A DNA stretch of 17,639 bases from RGIG4608 sp964413365 (GCA_964413365.1 CAYPRM010000027.1:1-17639), one strand, 5' to 3'; positions 1 through 6,089 are shown, counted from the first letter of the stretch. Notes: a model not told the origin generated them from the letters alone. Translations and numbers: made by a program.

Positions 1-2
1 TC

Positions 3-374
3 ATTCTTTTCTCAGGCTCAATAATTCTCGGTGCGAACGACAAGCTGATAGTGCCGCTGTCATATTTGTGCTTCGGTGCTATGTGGGCCGTGTCGTGTGT
101 CCTCAAGTTTCCCCTGACCGCTCACTATTCCGTCAACGATTACGGTGATGGTATGATGAGCAATCCGCTGTTCATAAAAACGAACAGAATACTCACGGCA
201 ATGTGGGGAATACTGTACATCTTAACGTCGGTATCCACGTATTTCCTGATGCAAACGGAGCTTTCGAGCTACATCGGAATAATAAACAACATATTGCCCA
301 TTTTCGCAGGAATATTCACCGCATGGTTTCAGAAATGGTACCCCGCAAGAGTTGCGAGAGGGAAGCGAGAGTAG
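3..374 (+). CDS. 3' end of an integral membrane protein gene (partial)
   Basis: The reading frame is open from the first base of the window and stops at 374, so this is the C-terminal part (about 123 residues) of a gene that begins upstream. A GTG at 51 could be read as a start, but no ribosome binding site precedes it and the frame continues upstream in hydrophobic codons, so it is probably internal. Three hydrophobic stretches are visible: around residues 15-34, 61-84 and 92-110. Between the first two lies a polar loop with HYSVNDYG and NPLFIKTNR; the protein ends in a basic tail (ARVARGKRE), suggesting a cytoplasmic C-terminus. I do not recognise the family. No terminator follows clearly, so read-through into the next gene is possible. 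Confidence 0.6.
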   Translation: MLFSGSIILGANDKLIVPLSYLCFGAMWAVSCVLKFPLTAHYSVNDYGDGMMSNPLFIKTNRILTAMWGILYILTSVSTYFLMQTELSSYIGIINNILPIFAGIFTAWFQKWYPARVARGKRE

Positions 375-434
375 ATAATAGATATCTTATTTTGATATTT
401 CTACCGACAGTATGTGTACTTTATATGCGGAAGC

Positions 435-443
435 TGCTATACT
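435..443 (+). promoter_or_regulatory. possible extended -10 promoter
   Basis: TGCTATACT matches an extended -10 element (TGN plus TATACT). The sequence at the -35 distance (TGTACT) is poor. A start near 450 would leave a very short leader before the ATG at 465, which has a purine-rich GAGGGAAGG in front of it. It may be the original promoter of the regulator whose stump follows. Confidence 0.25.
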
Positions 444-464
444 GCGAGCGAGGGAAGGCAGATC

Positions 465-548
465 ATGGATCGGATCAAGATCGGAAAATTCATTGTCAAA
501 TGCAGAAAGAACTCACTTGGAGAGGCGGCACGGAGAAAGGAGTGCTTT
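465..548 (+). pseudogene. possible stump of an XRE-family HTH regulator
   Basis: From the ATG at 465 the frame reads MDRIKIGKFIVKCRKNS, which closely resembles the first residues of a common Clostridia XRE family (typically MxxIKIGKFIxExRKxxxLTQ...). After about 17 residues the resemblance ends: LGEAARRKECF carries no LTQxxLA turn or recognition helix. The frame then runs without a stop into the membrane protein that starts at 549. The simplest reading is an internal deletion that removed most of a regulator gene and joined its 5' end to the gene behind it. Alternatively, the protein really starts at 465 with a 28-residue cytoplasmic tail. The family recognition is by eye on a short segment. 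Confidence 0.35.
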
Positions 549-962
549 ATGAATCACAAGAGGATTGCACTTTGGAGCGTTGCTCTGGCTGTTACTGCCT
601 GTATTGCCTTTGCTGTTTACTTCTTGATAGATCCAATAGGTGGCGACAGTGATGCTTTGGAGGATAAATACTATCTGATGATCGGAGCAGAGGGCGTTCA
701 CGATATAGAGGTATCTACACCGAGCTCAAACGGGGGATGCAGAAATGCGAATCATTCCCCATTCAAAAAGGGCGAGATGGTGTGGATAGAGCAGTTAAAC
801 GGCGATTCCGATCTGAGGGGCGTAACCATAACGGCGCATGATACAGAGGGGAATACCGTGTATACCTTCTCCGTTCCCGAGGAAGCGACCGATGAGGAGA
901 TAGCACGGTTAGTGAGTGAAGACGGCTGGCTGATAGCCCCCGTCCCCGCCGACGCGCAATAA
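549..962 (+). CDS. small membrane-anchored extracytoplasmic protein, unknown function
   Basis: A 137-residue protein starting at ATG 549, chosen because GGAGAAAGGAG lies 6 bases before it; in-frame starts at 414 and 465 would lengthen it. Residues 1-4 are MNHK, followed by one hydrophobic segment (about 6-26), then a polar domain that should lie outside the membrane. The domain has a GGCRNANHSPF stretch and a C-terminal part rich in beta-forming and acidic residues (VTITAHDTEGNTVYTFSVPEEATDEEIARLV). No catalytic motif is recognised. It is convergent with the exported protein at 1088-1465; the intervening hairpin lacks a U-run in this direction. It may originally have been the partner of the regulator whose remnant lies directly upstream. 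Confidence 0.6.
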   Translation: MNHKRIALWSVALAVTACIAFAVYFLIDPIGGDSDALEDKYYLMIGAEGVHDIEVSTPSSNGGCRNANHSPFKKGEMVWIEQLNGDSDLRGVTITAHDTEGNTVYTFSVPEEATDEEIARLVSEDGWLIAPVPADAQ

Positions 963-1023
963 TCGGAGAGGCTCTGAAATACAGTTCCCGATCCTGCACG
1001 ATGCAAGGCTTAATGCAAATTTC

Positions 1024-1062
1024 AAAAAACATCGGTGCACACTGCGAAAGCGGTGTGCACCG
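1024..1062 (-). terminator. intrinsic terminator of the 1088-1465 gene
   Basis: A 13-bp stem (1033-1045 with 1050-1062, one G-T pair) closes a four-base loop (GAAA on the plus strand). Read on the minus strand the stem is followed, after ATG, by six T (1029-1024). It lies 25 bases past the stop of the minus-strand gene. On the plus strand no T-run follows, so it is one-directional. Confidence 0.8.
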
Positions 1063-1087
1063 AAAATCATATATACGGTCAATAGCA

Positions 1088-1465
1088 TCAAATAAACATC
1101 GCTCCGACAAGCAGACCTGTAAGCATCTCGATAACAGCGCCGAGCGCACTTGCAAACAGCGTCAATACGGCAATTATAAGATATGCGATGAAGAACAGCC
1201 CCACAATGATGGGCACAAATATGATCAGAAGCACGGCAAGCAGTATCGTCGCCAGCTCCTCGTAGGTCTCGTCGCTCTTGATGAATACAAGGATCTTGTC
1301 GACAACGTCGCCCATGTCGGATTTTATTCCCTCGAGTGTCTGCTCGGTATTGCTCTCGGCAGTGCCCTCCTCGGCAAACGCAGGCACGGACACAGCGCAA
1401 AGTCCCACAGCCATTACCATCAATATCAATGCGATTGAAATGATTCGTTTCATGCTCATATTCAT
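1088..1465 (-). CDS. small exported membrane protein, unknown function
   Basis: A 125-residue protein starting at ATG 1465, with AAGGAG 8 bases upstream. Residues 1-31 form a signal peptide: MKR, a hydrophobic core and a VPAFA-EE cleavage site. A short acidic and polar segment follows (about 32-69, EEGTAESNTEQTLEGIKSD onward), then a hydrophobic C-terminal half (about 70-124) that could form two membrane helices. There are no catalytic motifs and I do not recognise the family. It is monocistronic: a terminator hairpin lies just downstream and a divergent promoter region upstream. Function unknown; the architecture fits a small cell-envelope protein. Confidence 0.65.
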   Translation of the reverse strand: MNMSMKRIISIALILMVMAVGLCAVSVPAFAEEGTAESNTEQTLEGIKSDMGDVVDKILVFIKSDETYEELATILLAVLLIIFVPIIVGLFFIAYLIIAVLTLFASALGAVIEMLTGLLVGAMFI

Positions 1466-1650
1466 ATCCTCGTCTCCTTATAAGAAAAAATACCTCGGTA
1501 GTTTACTTAATTTTACCTTATTTGTTCTAATTTGTCAAGACGCTACGGAAATATTATCAAAAATTATCCGAAAACTTTTCCCAAATATTGCGTTACTGTG
1601 TAAAAATCACGGGAATTTGAGATTTTTTGTTAAATTTGCATACATTTCTA

Positions 1651-1679
1651 TTGATTTTAATTTGGATTTGTGATATAAT
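1651..1679 (+). promoter_or_regulatory. sigma-A type promoter of the DUF2752-mgtC operon
   Basis: TTGATT (1651-1656), 17-base spacer, TATAAT (1674-1679), with TGA just before the -10 giving an extended -10. It sits about 40 bases upstream of the TTG start at 1720. The rest of 1466-1650 is AT-rich with no further gene visible. Confidence 0.8.
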
Positions 1680-1719
1680 ATACTACCCTGACGGGATAAG
1701 GATGATGAGGTGATGTTTT

Positions 1720-2160
1720 TTGAAGGAGAGAGCACTCGGAGTGGCGAGAGGCTTTGCCGTGCTTTTGGGCATCGGCATCGCGTATTACGTGTTCTACCGC
1801 CTGACAAATATCGGGATCAGGTGTCCGACAAATCTCATTTTCGGGATCCTCTGCCCCACCTGCGGTGTGAGCAGAATGTTCCTTGCACTCTCACAGTCAG
1901 ACCTTCGCGGTGCACTCTATTATAACGCCGCCGTGCTCGTCCTGCTGCCGCTCCTGCTCGCCGTGCTCGTGTCGTATTACCGCGCGTATATCGCAACGGG
2001 CGAGAGGAAATTCAAGCGTTGGCACCGCGTCGCCCTCACCGTTGCCGTCGTGATACTCGTCGCATACGGTGTGATGAGGAACATGATGCACATAGGGCTA
2101 CACCCGTCGGATAACTCGGATTATGAATTCACTAAAGCAATTTTTTGGAGGATATTATGA
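1720..2160 (+). CDS. DUF2752 family membrane protein
   Basis: A 146-residue membrane protein starting at TTG 1720; GAGGTGAT at 1707-1714, five bases before it, fixes the start. Hydrophobic segments lie at about residues 8-26, 66-86 and 104-121. The family signature is the CPTCGVSRMFLALSQSDLRGAL block (residues 45-66), matching the CPxCGxTR...LLxGDxxxAxxxN pattern of DUF2752. The function of the family is not established; the paired Cys residues suggest a metal or redox role at the membrane, which is inference. It is translationally coupled to the mgtC-like gene: its TGA overlaps the next ATG as ATGA at 2157-2160. Both genes are transcribed from the promoter at 1651-1679. Confidence 0.85.
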   Translation: MKERALGVARGFAVLLGIGIAYYVFYRLTNIGIRCPTNLIFGILCPTCGVSRMFLALSQSDLRGALYYNAAVLVLLPLLLAVLVSYYRAYIATGERKFKRWHRVALTVAVVILVAYGVMRNMMHIGLHPSDNSDYEFTKAIFWRIL

Positions 2161-2849
2161 TACAAGAAATACTTAATGTGCTCGCATCTCAATATGAGCT
2201 TTTCCTGCGACTCCTGCTCGCCTGCCTCTCGGGCGCGATAATCGGCTTTGAGCGAAGCGTCAGAAGAAAGGACGCAGGCATCAAGACGCATATAATCCTC
2301 GCCCTCGGCGCGGCACTCTTTATGATAGTCTCGCAGTACGGCTTTTCGGGGCTTGATCTCTCCCCCGAGCTCAAGGCGGACGTCTCCCGTATCGCGTCAA
2401 ATATAGTAACGGGTGTTTCCTTCCTCTGTGCAGGCGTTATCTTCGTCCGCGGAGCGTCGGTCAAGGGACTTACCACCGCAACGGGAATATGGACGACTGC
2501 AGGCATTGGAATGGCGGCAGGCGCAGGAATGTATGCGCTCACCATATTCACCACCTGCCTCATACTCGTCATACAGCTCCTGCTCGCAGGCTTTTCCGCC
2601 AAGATCGAAACGCATTATTCGCTTGATGTCGAGCTGAGAATAACCGATCAGGTTCACGTAAATGACGTCGTGAGCCAGCTCTCCGAGATCACGCAAGCCC
2701 CCGCCATCGCAATAAAAATGCACAAGGAGGCGGACTGCACCTGCTACAAGGTCAACTTCAATATCACCCACACCGTCGACGAGCTCGACCTCATTCACAA
2801 AATGAACCAGATCGACTCCGTATCGGGCGTAACGTGGAACCTGCTCTGA
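2157..2849 (+). CDS. MgtC/SapB family membrane protein
   Basis: A 230-residue protein with the MgtC/SapB pattern: GFERS at residues 30-34, AGIKTHIILALGAALFM (40-56), DVSRIASNIVTGVSFLCAGVIF (75-96) and GLTTATGIWTTAGIGMAAGAGMY (104-126). These are the four to five membrane helices of the family. The C-terminal 80 residues are soluble and resemble an ACT-like regulatory domain. Family members are linked to low-magnesium adaptation and membrane energetics; the biochemical role in Clostridia is not settled. Start: ATG 2157 with GGAGG at 2147-2151; an in-frame TTG at 2145 overlaps that site and is unlikely. Its transcript ends at the hairpin inside the convergent sigK. Confidence 0.92.
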   Translation: MIQEILNVLASQYELFLRLLLACLSGAIIGFERSVRRKDAGIKTHIILALGAALFMIVSQYGFSGLDLSPELKADVSRIASNIVTGVSFLCAGVIFVRGASVKGLTTATGIWTTAGIGMAAGAGMYALTIFTTCLILVIQLLLAGFSAKIETHYSLDVELRITDQVHVNDVVSQLSEITQAPAIAIKMHKEADCTCYKVNFNITHTVDELDLIHKMNQIDSVSGVTWNLL

Positions 2850-2881
2850 TGTCAAGAGCATGGATCAAATAGATCATTGGA

Positions 2882-3565
2882 TCACCCCAAGCGTTCTCGG
2901 AGCTTTTCGAGAGCGCTTTTTTCAAGCCTGCTGACGTAGGAGCGTGAGATCCCGAGCCGAGCGGCGATCTCCTTTTGCGTGTAGCTCCGCCCAAGCCCGA
3001 AAAGCCCGTACCGCATCGTGATTATCTGCCGCTCGCGCGCGTCGAGGGAGCCTTTGACAAGGCGCAGAGTGCGCTCAAGCAGAGTCTTGCGGTCAAGCTC
3101 CTCGCCGAGGTCCTCGCCCGTGCTCAGAACGTCCATGTACGTCAGGGGATTGCCGTCGCGGTCGACGTCAATGGTCTCGTTTATCGAGATCTCGCCGCCG
3201 CGCCTTTTCTGCGCTCGGAAGTGCATCAGGATCTCGTTCTGTATGCATTTCGCGGCGTAGGTCGCAAAGCGTGTGCCGCTCTCGAGCTTGAACGTGTCGA
3301 CCGCCTTGACCAGCCCCACCGTCCCTATCGAAACGAGATCCTCGCTCTCCTGCGAGCTTGCGTAGTACTTGCGGACGATGTGGGAAACGAGGCGGAGATT
3401 GTGCAATATCAAGCGTCCGCGCGCCTCGTCGTCGCCGCCGCGAAGTCGCTCAAAGCTCTCCCTCTCCTCTGCTGCAGAGAGCGGCGGTGGAAATTTGTTC
3501 GGTACGGATACACCGAGGATAAGATGGTAAACGTGGAGCATCAGTGAAAAAATGAATGTGAGCAT
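2882..3565 (-). CDS. sigK: RNA polymerase sporulation sigma factor SigK
   Basis: A 227-residue sigma-70 family factor for late mother-cell transcription. Residues 1-20 are hydrophobic (MLTFIFSLMLHVYHLI), matching the pro-sequence removed by SpoIVFB in pro-sigma-K. FPPPLSAAEE at 25-34 is the family's typical lead-in. Region 2 spans about 45-117 (NLRLVSHIVRKY; EDLVSIGTVGLVKAVDTF; RFATYAAKCIQNEILM). Region 4 spans about 174-225 (DARERQIITMRYGLFG; TQKEIAARLGISRSYVSRLEKSALEKL). Start: ATG 3565 at the point where family members begin, with GAGGAG about 12 bases upstream; the frame is open further upstream but without family similarity. The gene is uninterrupted, unlike the skin-element version of Bacillus subtilis. 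A sigma-E-like promoter lies upstream. Confidence 0.92.
   Translation of the reverse strand: MLTFIFSLMLHVYHLILGVSVPNKFPPPLSAAEERESFERLRGGDDEARGRLILHNLRLVSHIVRKYYASSQESEDLVSIGTVGLVKAVDTFKLESGTRFATYAAKCIQNEILMHFRAQKRRGGEISINETIDVDRDGNPLTYMDVLSTGEDLGEELDRKTLLERTLRLVKGSLDARERQIITMRYGLFGLGRSYTQKEIAARLGISRSYVSRLEKSALEKLRERLG
2889..2922 (+). terminator. terminator of the mgtC operon, embedded in sigK coding sequence
   Basis: An 11-bp stem (2889-2899 with 2908-2918, one T-G pair) with an 8-base loop runs into a six-T tract (2917-2922). It is about 40 bases past the mgtC stop and lies wholly within the last codons of sigK on the other strand (…EKLRERLG). Confidence 0.7.
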
Positions 3566-3633
3566 AAAAATCTGTATCTCCTCTCGCCCCGGGGGGGCAT
3601 TTTTGACCTTGCGTGAGCGCAATAGGTCTATTA

Positions 3634-3661
3634 ATTCTATGCCGCTTGCGAAAAAATTTGC
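3634..3661 (-). promoter_or_regulatory. sigma-E-like promoter of sigK
   Basis: On the minus strand, GCAAATT (3661-3655), a 13-base spacer and CATAGAAT (3641-3634) match the Bacillus sigma-E consensus (kmATATT, 13-15 bases, CATACA-T) at 6/7 and 7/8 positions. It lies about 70 bases upstream of the sigK start. sigK is a known sigma-E target, so the placement is sensible, but the call is by eye. Confidence 0.5.
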
Positions 3662-3717
3662 ATGTACACCTTTTTTGAGTGGTGAAAATTCGCGCGACCG
3701 CAACCGCACCCCCGCCC

Positions 3718-3740
3718 GTCATCCTCGAGCGAAGCGAGGG
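3718..3740 (+). repeat. GTCATCCTCGAGCGAAGCGAGG-type dispersed repeat motif
   Basis: This short segment resembles the GTCATCCTgAGCGAAGCgAAGGAT repeat found in many bacterial genomes. It forms a small hairpin (CCTCG/CGAGG) around AGCGAAG. It lies in the 294-base gap between sigK and the next gene, upstream of both. Only one copy is in the window, so repeat status rests on recognition. Confidence 0.45.
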
Positions 3741-3793
3741 AGCTTGCGCGGAGCACATACAAAAATCCGCGGCACAAAAATGCAAAAAACATC

Positions 3794-3822
3794 TTGATTT
3801 TCGGGCGGAATGTTGGTATAAT
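3794..3822 (+). promoter_or_regulatory. sigma-A type promoter of the MBL-fold gene
   Basis: TTGATT (3794-3799), 17-base spacer, TATAAT (3817-3822), with TGG forming an extended -10. It is 38 bases upstream of the ATG at 3860, whose GGAGG site is at 3847-3851. Its elements are identical to those of the DUF2752-mgtC promoter. Confidence 0.8.
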
Positions 3823-3859
3823 TCTATTATAACGAGCAAGGATAACGGAGGTTCAAAAA

Positions 3860-4894
3860 ATGAAGTCAAGCGGACGCAACAGTAAGAGCAAGGGCAGTAG
3901 CAAGAGCAATCGCGGTACGGCGAAGCAGAGGCGGACGGCACGGCGCGTCGTGAAGGGCGTTTTCGGCAAAAGTCTACCTCTTATAATGATACTTCTACTC
4001 CTTCTCGGGGTAGTGGGCGCGCTTCTGTATAGGCAATTTGAGCCTGTACGGGACTTTGTTGACGGTCTCGGGATAATTCCGACCACGACGACCACCACAA
4101 CGGCTCACAGGTCGCACATAGATCCCGACGGTGGCGAGCTTGAGGTACATTTCATCGACGTAGGTCAGGGAGATTCGGCTCTCCTGCTTACGGCAGAGGC
4201 GGCGGTTTTGATCGACTGCGGCGAGGTGGAATACGGCGACGACGTGGTAGCGTATCTCGAGAGCTGCGGTGTTGAAAAGCTCGATTATTTCATAATAACC
4301 CACCCCGACTCCGACCACATGGGCTGTGCCGCCCACATTCTTCAAAATGTGGAGGTCGAGCACTTTGTGATCAACGGCAAGGAAAAGAGTACGGCGTTCT
4401 TCCGCAAGACACTTGACGCGATCGATGAAAAGGGAATAGATGCAATGATCGCCGAGGCAGGGGATGTCATAAGCCTCGACGCCCTGACGCTCACGGTGCT
4501 CAGTCCCACGTCCGATGAGATATCGGGGCTTTCCTCGAACGATTCGAGTCTCATAATACGTGCCGACTACGGCTCGCGCAGTTTCCTTTTCACGGGCGAT
4601 GCCGAGTCCGAGGGCGAGGGCTTGCTCCTTGAGCGTTGCGGTGAGGAAATGCTCCGCTGCGACGTTTTCAGTGCAGGTCATCACGGCTCAAAGACCTCAA
4701 ATTCTCTCGCACTCCTGCAGCTGGTGTCTCCCGAATACGTGGTTATCTCCTGCGGCAAGGGCAATTCCTACGGTCATCCCCACGTGCAGGCTCTCGACGT
4801 CTTTGAGAGCGTGGGCGCAAGGGTACTCCGCACGGACCTGCTCGGCTCGATAGTGTTCGTTACCGACGGAAGCAGTTTGGACGTCAGGGAATAG
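3860..4894 (+). CDS. membrane-anchored ComEC-like metallo-beta-lactamase-fold hydrolase
   Basis: A 344-residue protein. Residues 1-38 are strongly basic and Ser/Lys/Arg-rich, 39-57 form one membrane helix, and a linker with seven consecutive Thr (75-81) leads to an extracytoplasmic MBL-fold domain (94-344). Active-site motifs: HFIDVGQGDSALL (97-109), ITHPDSDHMG (146-155, the HxxxDH ligands), FTGDAE (244-249), AGHHGS (272-277) and a late GHPH (305-308). This is the pattern of the ComEC C-terminal nuclease-like domain and related stand-alone secreted proteins, without the ComEC channel. Family members probably hydrolyse phosphodiesters in DNA or nucleotides; the substrate here is unknown. It has its own promoter. 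In a classical rpmH region, dnaA would be expected at this place. Confidence 0.88.
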   Translation: MKSSGRNSKSKGSSKSNRGTAKQRRTARRVVKGVFGKSLPLIMILLLLLGVVGALLYRQFEPVRDFVDGLGIIPTTTTTTTAHRSHIDPDGGELEVHFIDVGQGDSALLLTAEAAVLIDCGEVEYGDDVVAYLESCGVEKLDYFIITHPDSDHMGCAAHILQNVEVEHFVINGKEKSTAFFRKTLDAIDEKGIDAMIAEAGDVISLDALTLTVLSPTSDEISGLSSNDSSLIIRADYGSRSFLFTGDAESEGEGLLLERCGEEMLRCDVFSAGHHGSKTSNSLALLQLVSPEYVVISCGKGNSYGHPHVQALDVFESVGARVLRTDLLGSIVFVTDGSSLDVRE

Positions 4895-4912
4895 GCTGAA
4901 TTTTCAAAAATC

Positions 4913-5046
4913 CTGTGTCGGGCCTGTGGAAAACTAAAAAATTTTTTCAAAACTTCTTGACACGGGCAAAGAAAATTCAAAAAATTCGCAAAAACCCCTT
5001 GACATAGCCAAAGAAAAATTAAAAAATTCGCAAAAACCCCTTGACA
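4913..5046 (+). repeat. tandem 42-bp repeat carrying TTGACA boxes
   Basis: CTTGACA begins units whose TTGACA starts at 4957, 4999 and 5041, exactly 42 bases apart. The units share GCAAAGAAAA, then AAAAAATTCGCAAAAACCCC; the second and third joints are nearly identical. A degenerate earlier copy is visible from about 4913 (TGTCGGGC...GGAAAACTAAAAAATT). Only the last TTGACA has a proper -10. The array fills most of the gap before rpmH. Confidence 0.85.
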
Positions 5047-5070
5047 AAAGAACGGGTTTGTGGTTATAAT
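5041..5070 (+). promoter_or_regulatory. rpmH operon promoter
   Basis: TTGACA (5041-5046), 18-base spacer, TATAAT (5065-5070): a full consensus sigma-A promoter, as expected for a ribosomal protein gene. The leader to rpmH is about 73 bases. The -35 box is the third member of the 42-bp tandem array. Confidence 0.88.
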
Positions 5071-5150
5071 ATAAGATGTCATTGTGTAAAAGCGTAGAGA
5101 AGGCTGAAAAGCATCTCGCTTCCGAACCATAATTCAAGGAGGTGGCAATA

Positions 5151-5285
5151 ATGCTCAGAACATACCAACCTAAAAAGAGACAGAGAAAAAAAGAGCATGG
5201 CTTCAGAAAAAGAATGAGAACCGCTGACGGCAGAAACGTTCTTAAGAGAAGACGCGCTAAAGGCAGAAAAAGATTAACTTATTGA
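5151..5285 (+). CDS. rpmH: 50S ribosomal protein L34
   Basis: A 44-residue, very basic protein reading MLRTYQPKKRQRKKEHGFRK and ending GRKRLTY. This is the full L34 pattern and normal length (44-46 residues). It assembles into the large ribosomal subunit. The start is fixed by AAGGAGGTGG eight to ten bases upstream. It is first in the rpmH-rnpA-yidD-yidC-khpB cluster, behind a consensus promoter. A terminator hairpin directly after it should make L34 mRNA more abundant than the downstream genes. Confidence 0.98.
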   Translation: MLRTYQPKKRQRKKEHGFRKRMRTADGRNVLKRRRAKGRKRLTY

Positions 5286-5313
5286 TCTTTGCGGGTACGT
5301 ACCCCCAAAATGT

Positions 5314-5357
5314 ACCGATGACCGTGTGGTTTGACTCCCAGCGTCATCGGTTTTTTT
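5314..5357 (+). terminator. terminator/attenuator between rpmH and rnpA
   Basis: A perfect 9-bp stem (ACCGATGAC at 5314-5322, GTCATCGGT at 5343-5351) with a 20-base loop is followed by seven T (5351-5357). Just upstream is a perfect 12-bp palindrome (GGGTACGTACCC, 5293-5304). Its left arm could alternatively pair with GTACC at 5312-5316, overlapping the terminator stem. No separate promoter for rnpA was seen, so partial read-through is likely. Confidence 0.75.
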
Positions 5358-5397
5358 GTGAGAGGAAACGCCCGAACCCAACGGGAGGAGCAGAGCG

Positions 5398-5853
5398 ATG
5401 AAGGATATTGCGATAAGAGAAAATCATCTTTATAATAAGACCTTCAAGACGGGCGCACGCGCGAACGAGAAGCACATCTGCGTCTACGTCCTGCGTGACT
5501 GGGGCGCAAAGCGTCAGATGCTCCGCAATCCCGAAAAGAGGTTCATCAACAGAATAGGTCTTTCCGTTACCAAGAAGCTCGGCGGTGCAGTCGAGCGCAA
5601 CAGGGCAAAGCGAGTAATACGCGCCGCTCTCGCACAGGCGAGGGAGGTAGGGGAGCTGAAAACGGGATATCTCATCGTCATATCCGCAAGATACGGATGC
5701 GATAAGGTCAAGAGCTGTGATCTTGCGTGCGAGCTGATATCCGCGCTCACAAGGCTCGATATGTATAGGCGCCCTACCCACGCAGGCACAAAAGCGGAAG
5801 CACCGACACAAGCACAGACCAAGGATAGCGAAGACGCAGGCACGGACAGATGA
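5398..5853 (+). CDS. rnpA: ribonuclease P protein component
   Basis: A 151-residue basic protein that binds RNase P RNA for tRNA 5'-end processing. Residues 1-20 carry the usual start (IRENHLYNKTFKTGARA). The core has NRIGLSVTKKLGGAVERNRAKRVIRAAL, containing the RNRxKRxIR signature at about 67-75, followed by GYLIVISARYGC. Typical RnpA is 110-125 residues; here the last 30 residues (THAGTKAEAPTQAQTKDSEDAGTDR) are a low-complexity hydrophilic tail. Start: ATG 5398 after GGGAGGAG. It overlaps yidD by four bases (ATGA at 5850-5853), implying coupled translation. Confidence 0.96.
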   Translation: MKDIAIRENHLYNKTFKTGARANEKHICVYVLRDWGAKRQMLRNPEKRFINRIGLSVTKKLGGAVERNRAKRVIRAALAQAREVGELKTGYLIVISARYGCDKVKSCDLACELISALTRLDMYRRPTHAGTKAEAPTQAQTKDSEDAGTDR

Positions 5854-6089
5854 TAAAAAGGCTTTGCATCTACCTCATCCGCTTTTACCAAAAATATCTC
5901 TCAAGGCTCAAGGGACAGCCGACGTGCAGATTCCGTCCCACCTGCTCACAGTACGCCATCGAGGCGTTTTCCGAGTGGGGAGTATTCATAGGCTTCGGTC
6001 TTACGGCATATAGGATACTGCGCTGCAATCCTTTTTGCGCAGGAGGATATGATCCCGTACCGAAGAAGGACCAAAAGGGAGAAAAATGA
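5850..6089 (+). CDS. yidD: membrane protein insertion efficiency factor YidD
   Basis: A 79-residue protein with the full YidD pattern: LIRFYQKYLSRLKG at 9-22, then CRFRPTCSQYAIEAF, and CNPFCAGGYDPVP near the end. YidD is a small, amphipathic membrane-associated protein that helps YidC-dependent insertion. It is translationally coupled to rnpA (ATGA overlap) and followed by yidC, the standard order. Two short hairpins separate it from yidC. The C-terminal tail (KKDQKGEK) is basic. Confidence 0.97.
   Translation: MIKRLCIYLIRFYQKYLSRLKGQPTCRFRPTCSQYAIEAFSEWGVFIGFGLTAYRILRCNPFCAGGYDPVPKKDQKGEK

Noticed and set aside
380..412. Weak ATATC/GATAT stem after the first gene as terminator
   Set aside because: Only five A/T-rich pairs and no T-run following; not convincing.
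2861..2884. TGGATCA direct repeat between mgtC and sigK
   Set aside because: Two seven-base copies only; likely chance, and not a terminator for sigK.
3995..4684. 229-residue minus-strand ORF
   Set aside because: Antisense shadow of the MBL-fold gene, whose catalytic motifs are on the plus strand.
4925..4933. DnaA-box-like TGTGGAAAA near rpmH, suggesting oriC
   Set aside because: A single relaxed match with no cluster, no dnaA and no AT-rich unwinding pattern other than the tandem repeat.
4774..5130. Minus-strand ORF with internal repeats (CQGVFANFL units)
   Set aside because: It is the 42-bp DNA repeat array read in frame (42 = 14 codons), plus antisense sequence of the MBL gene; no family similarity.
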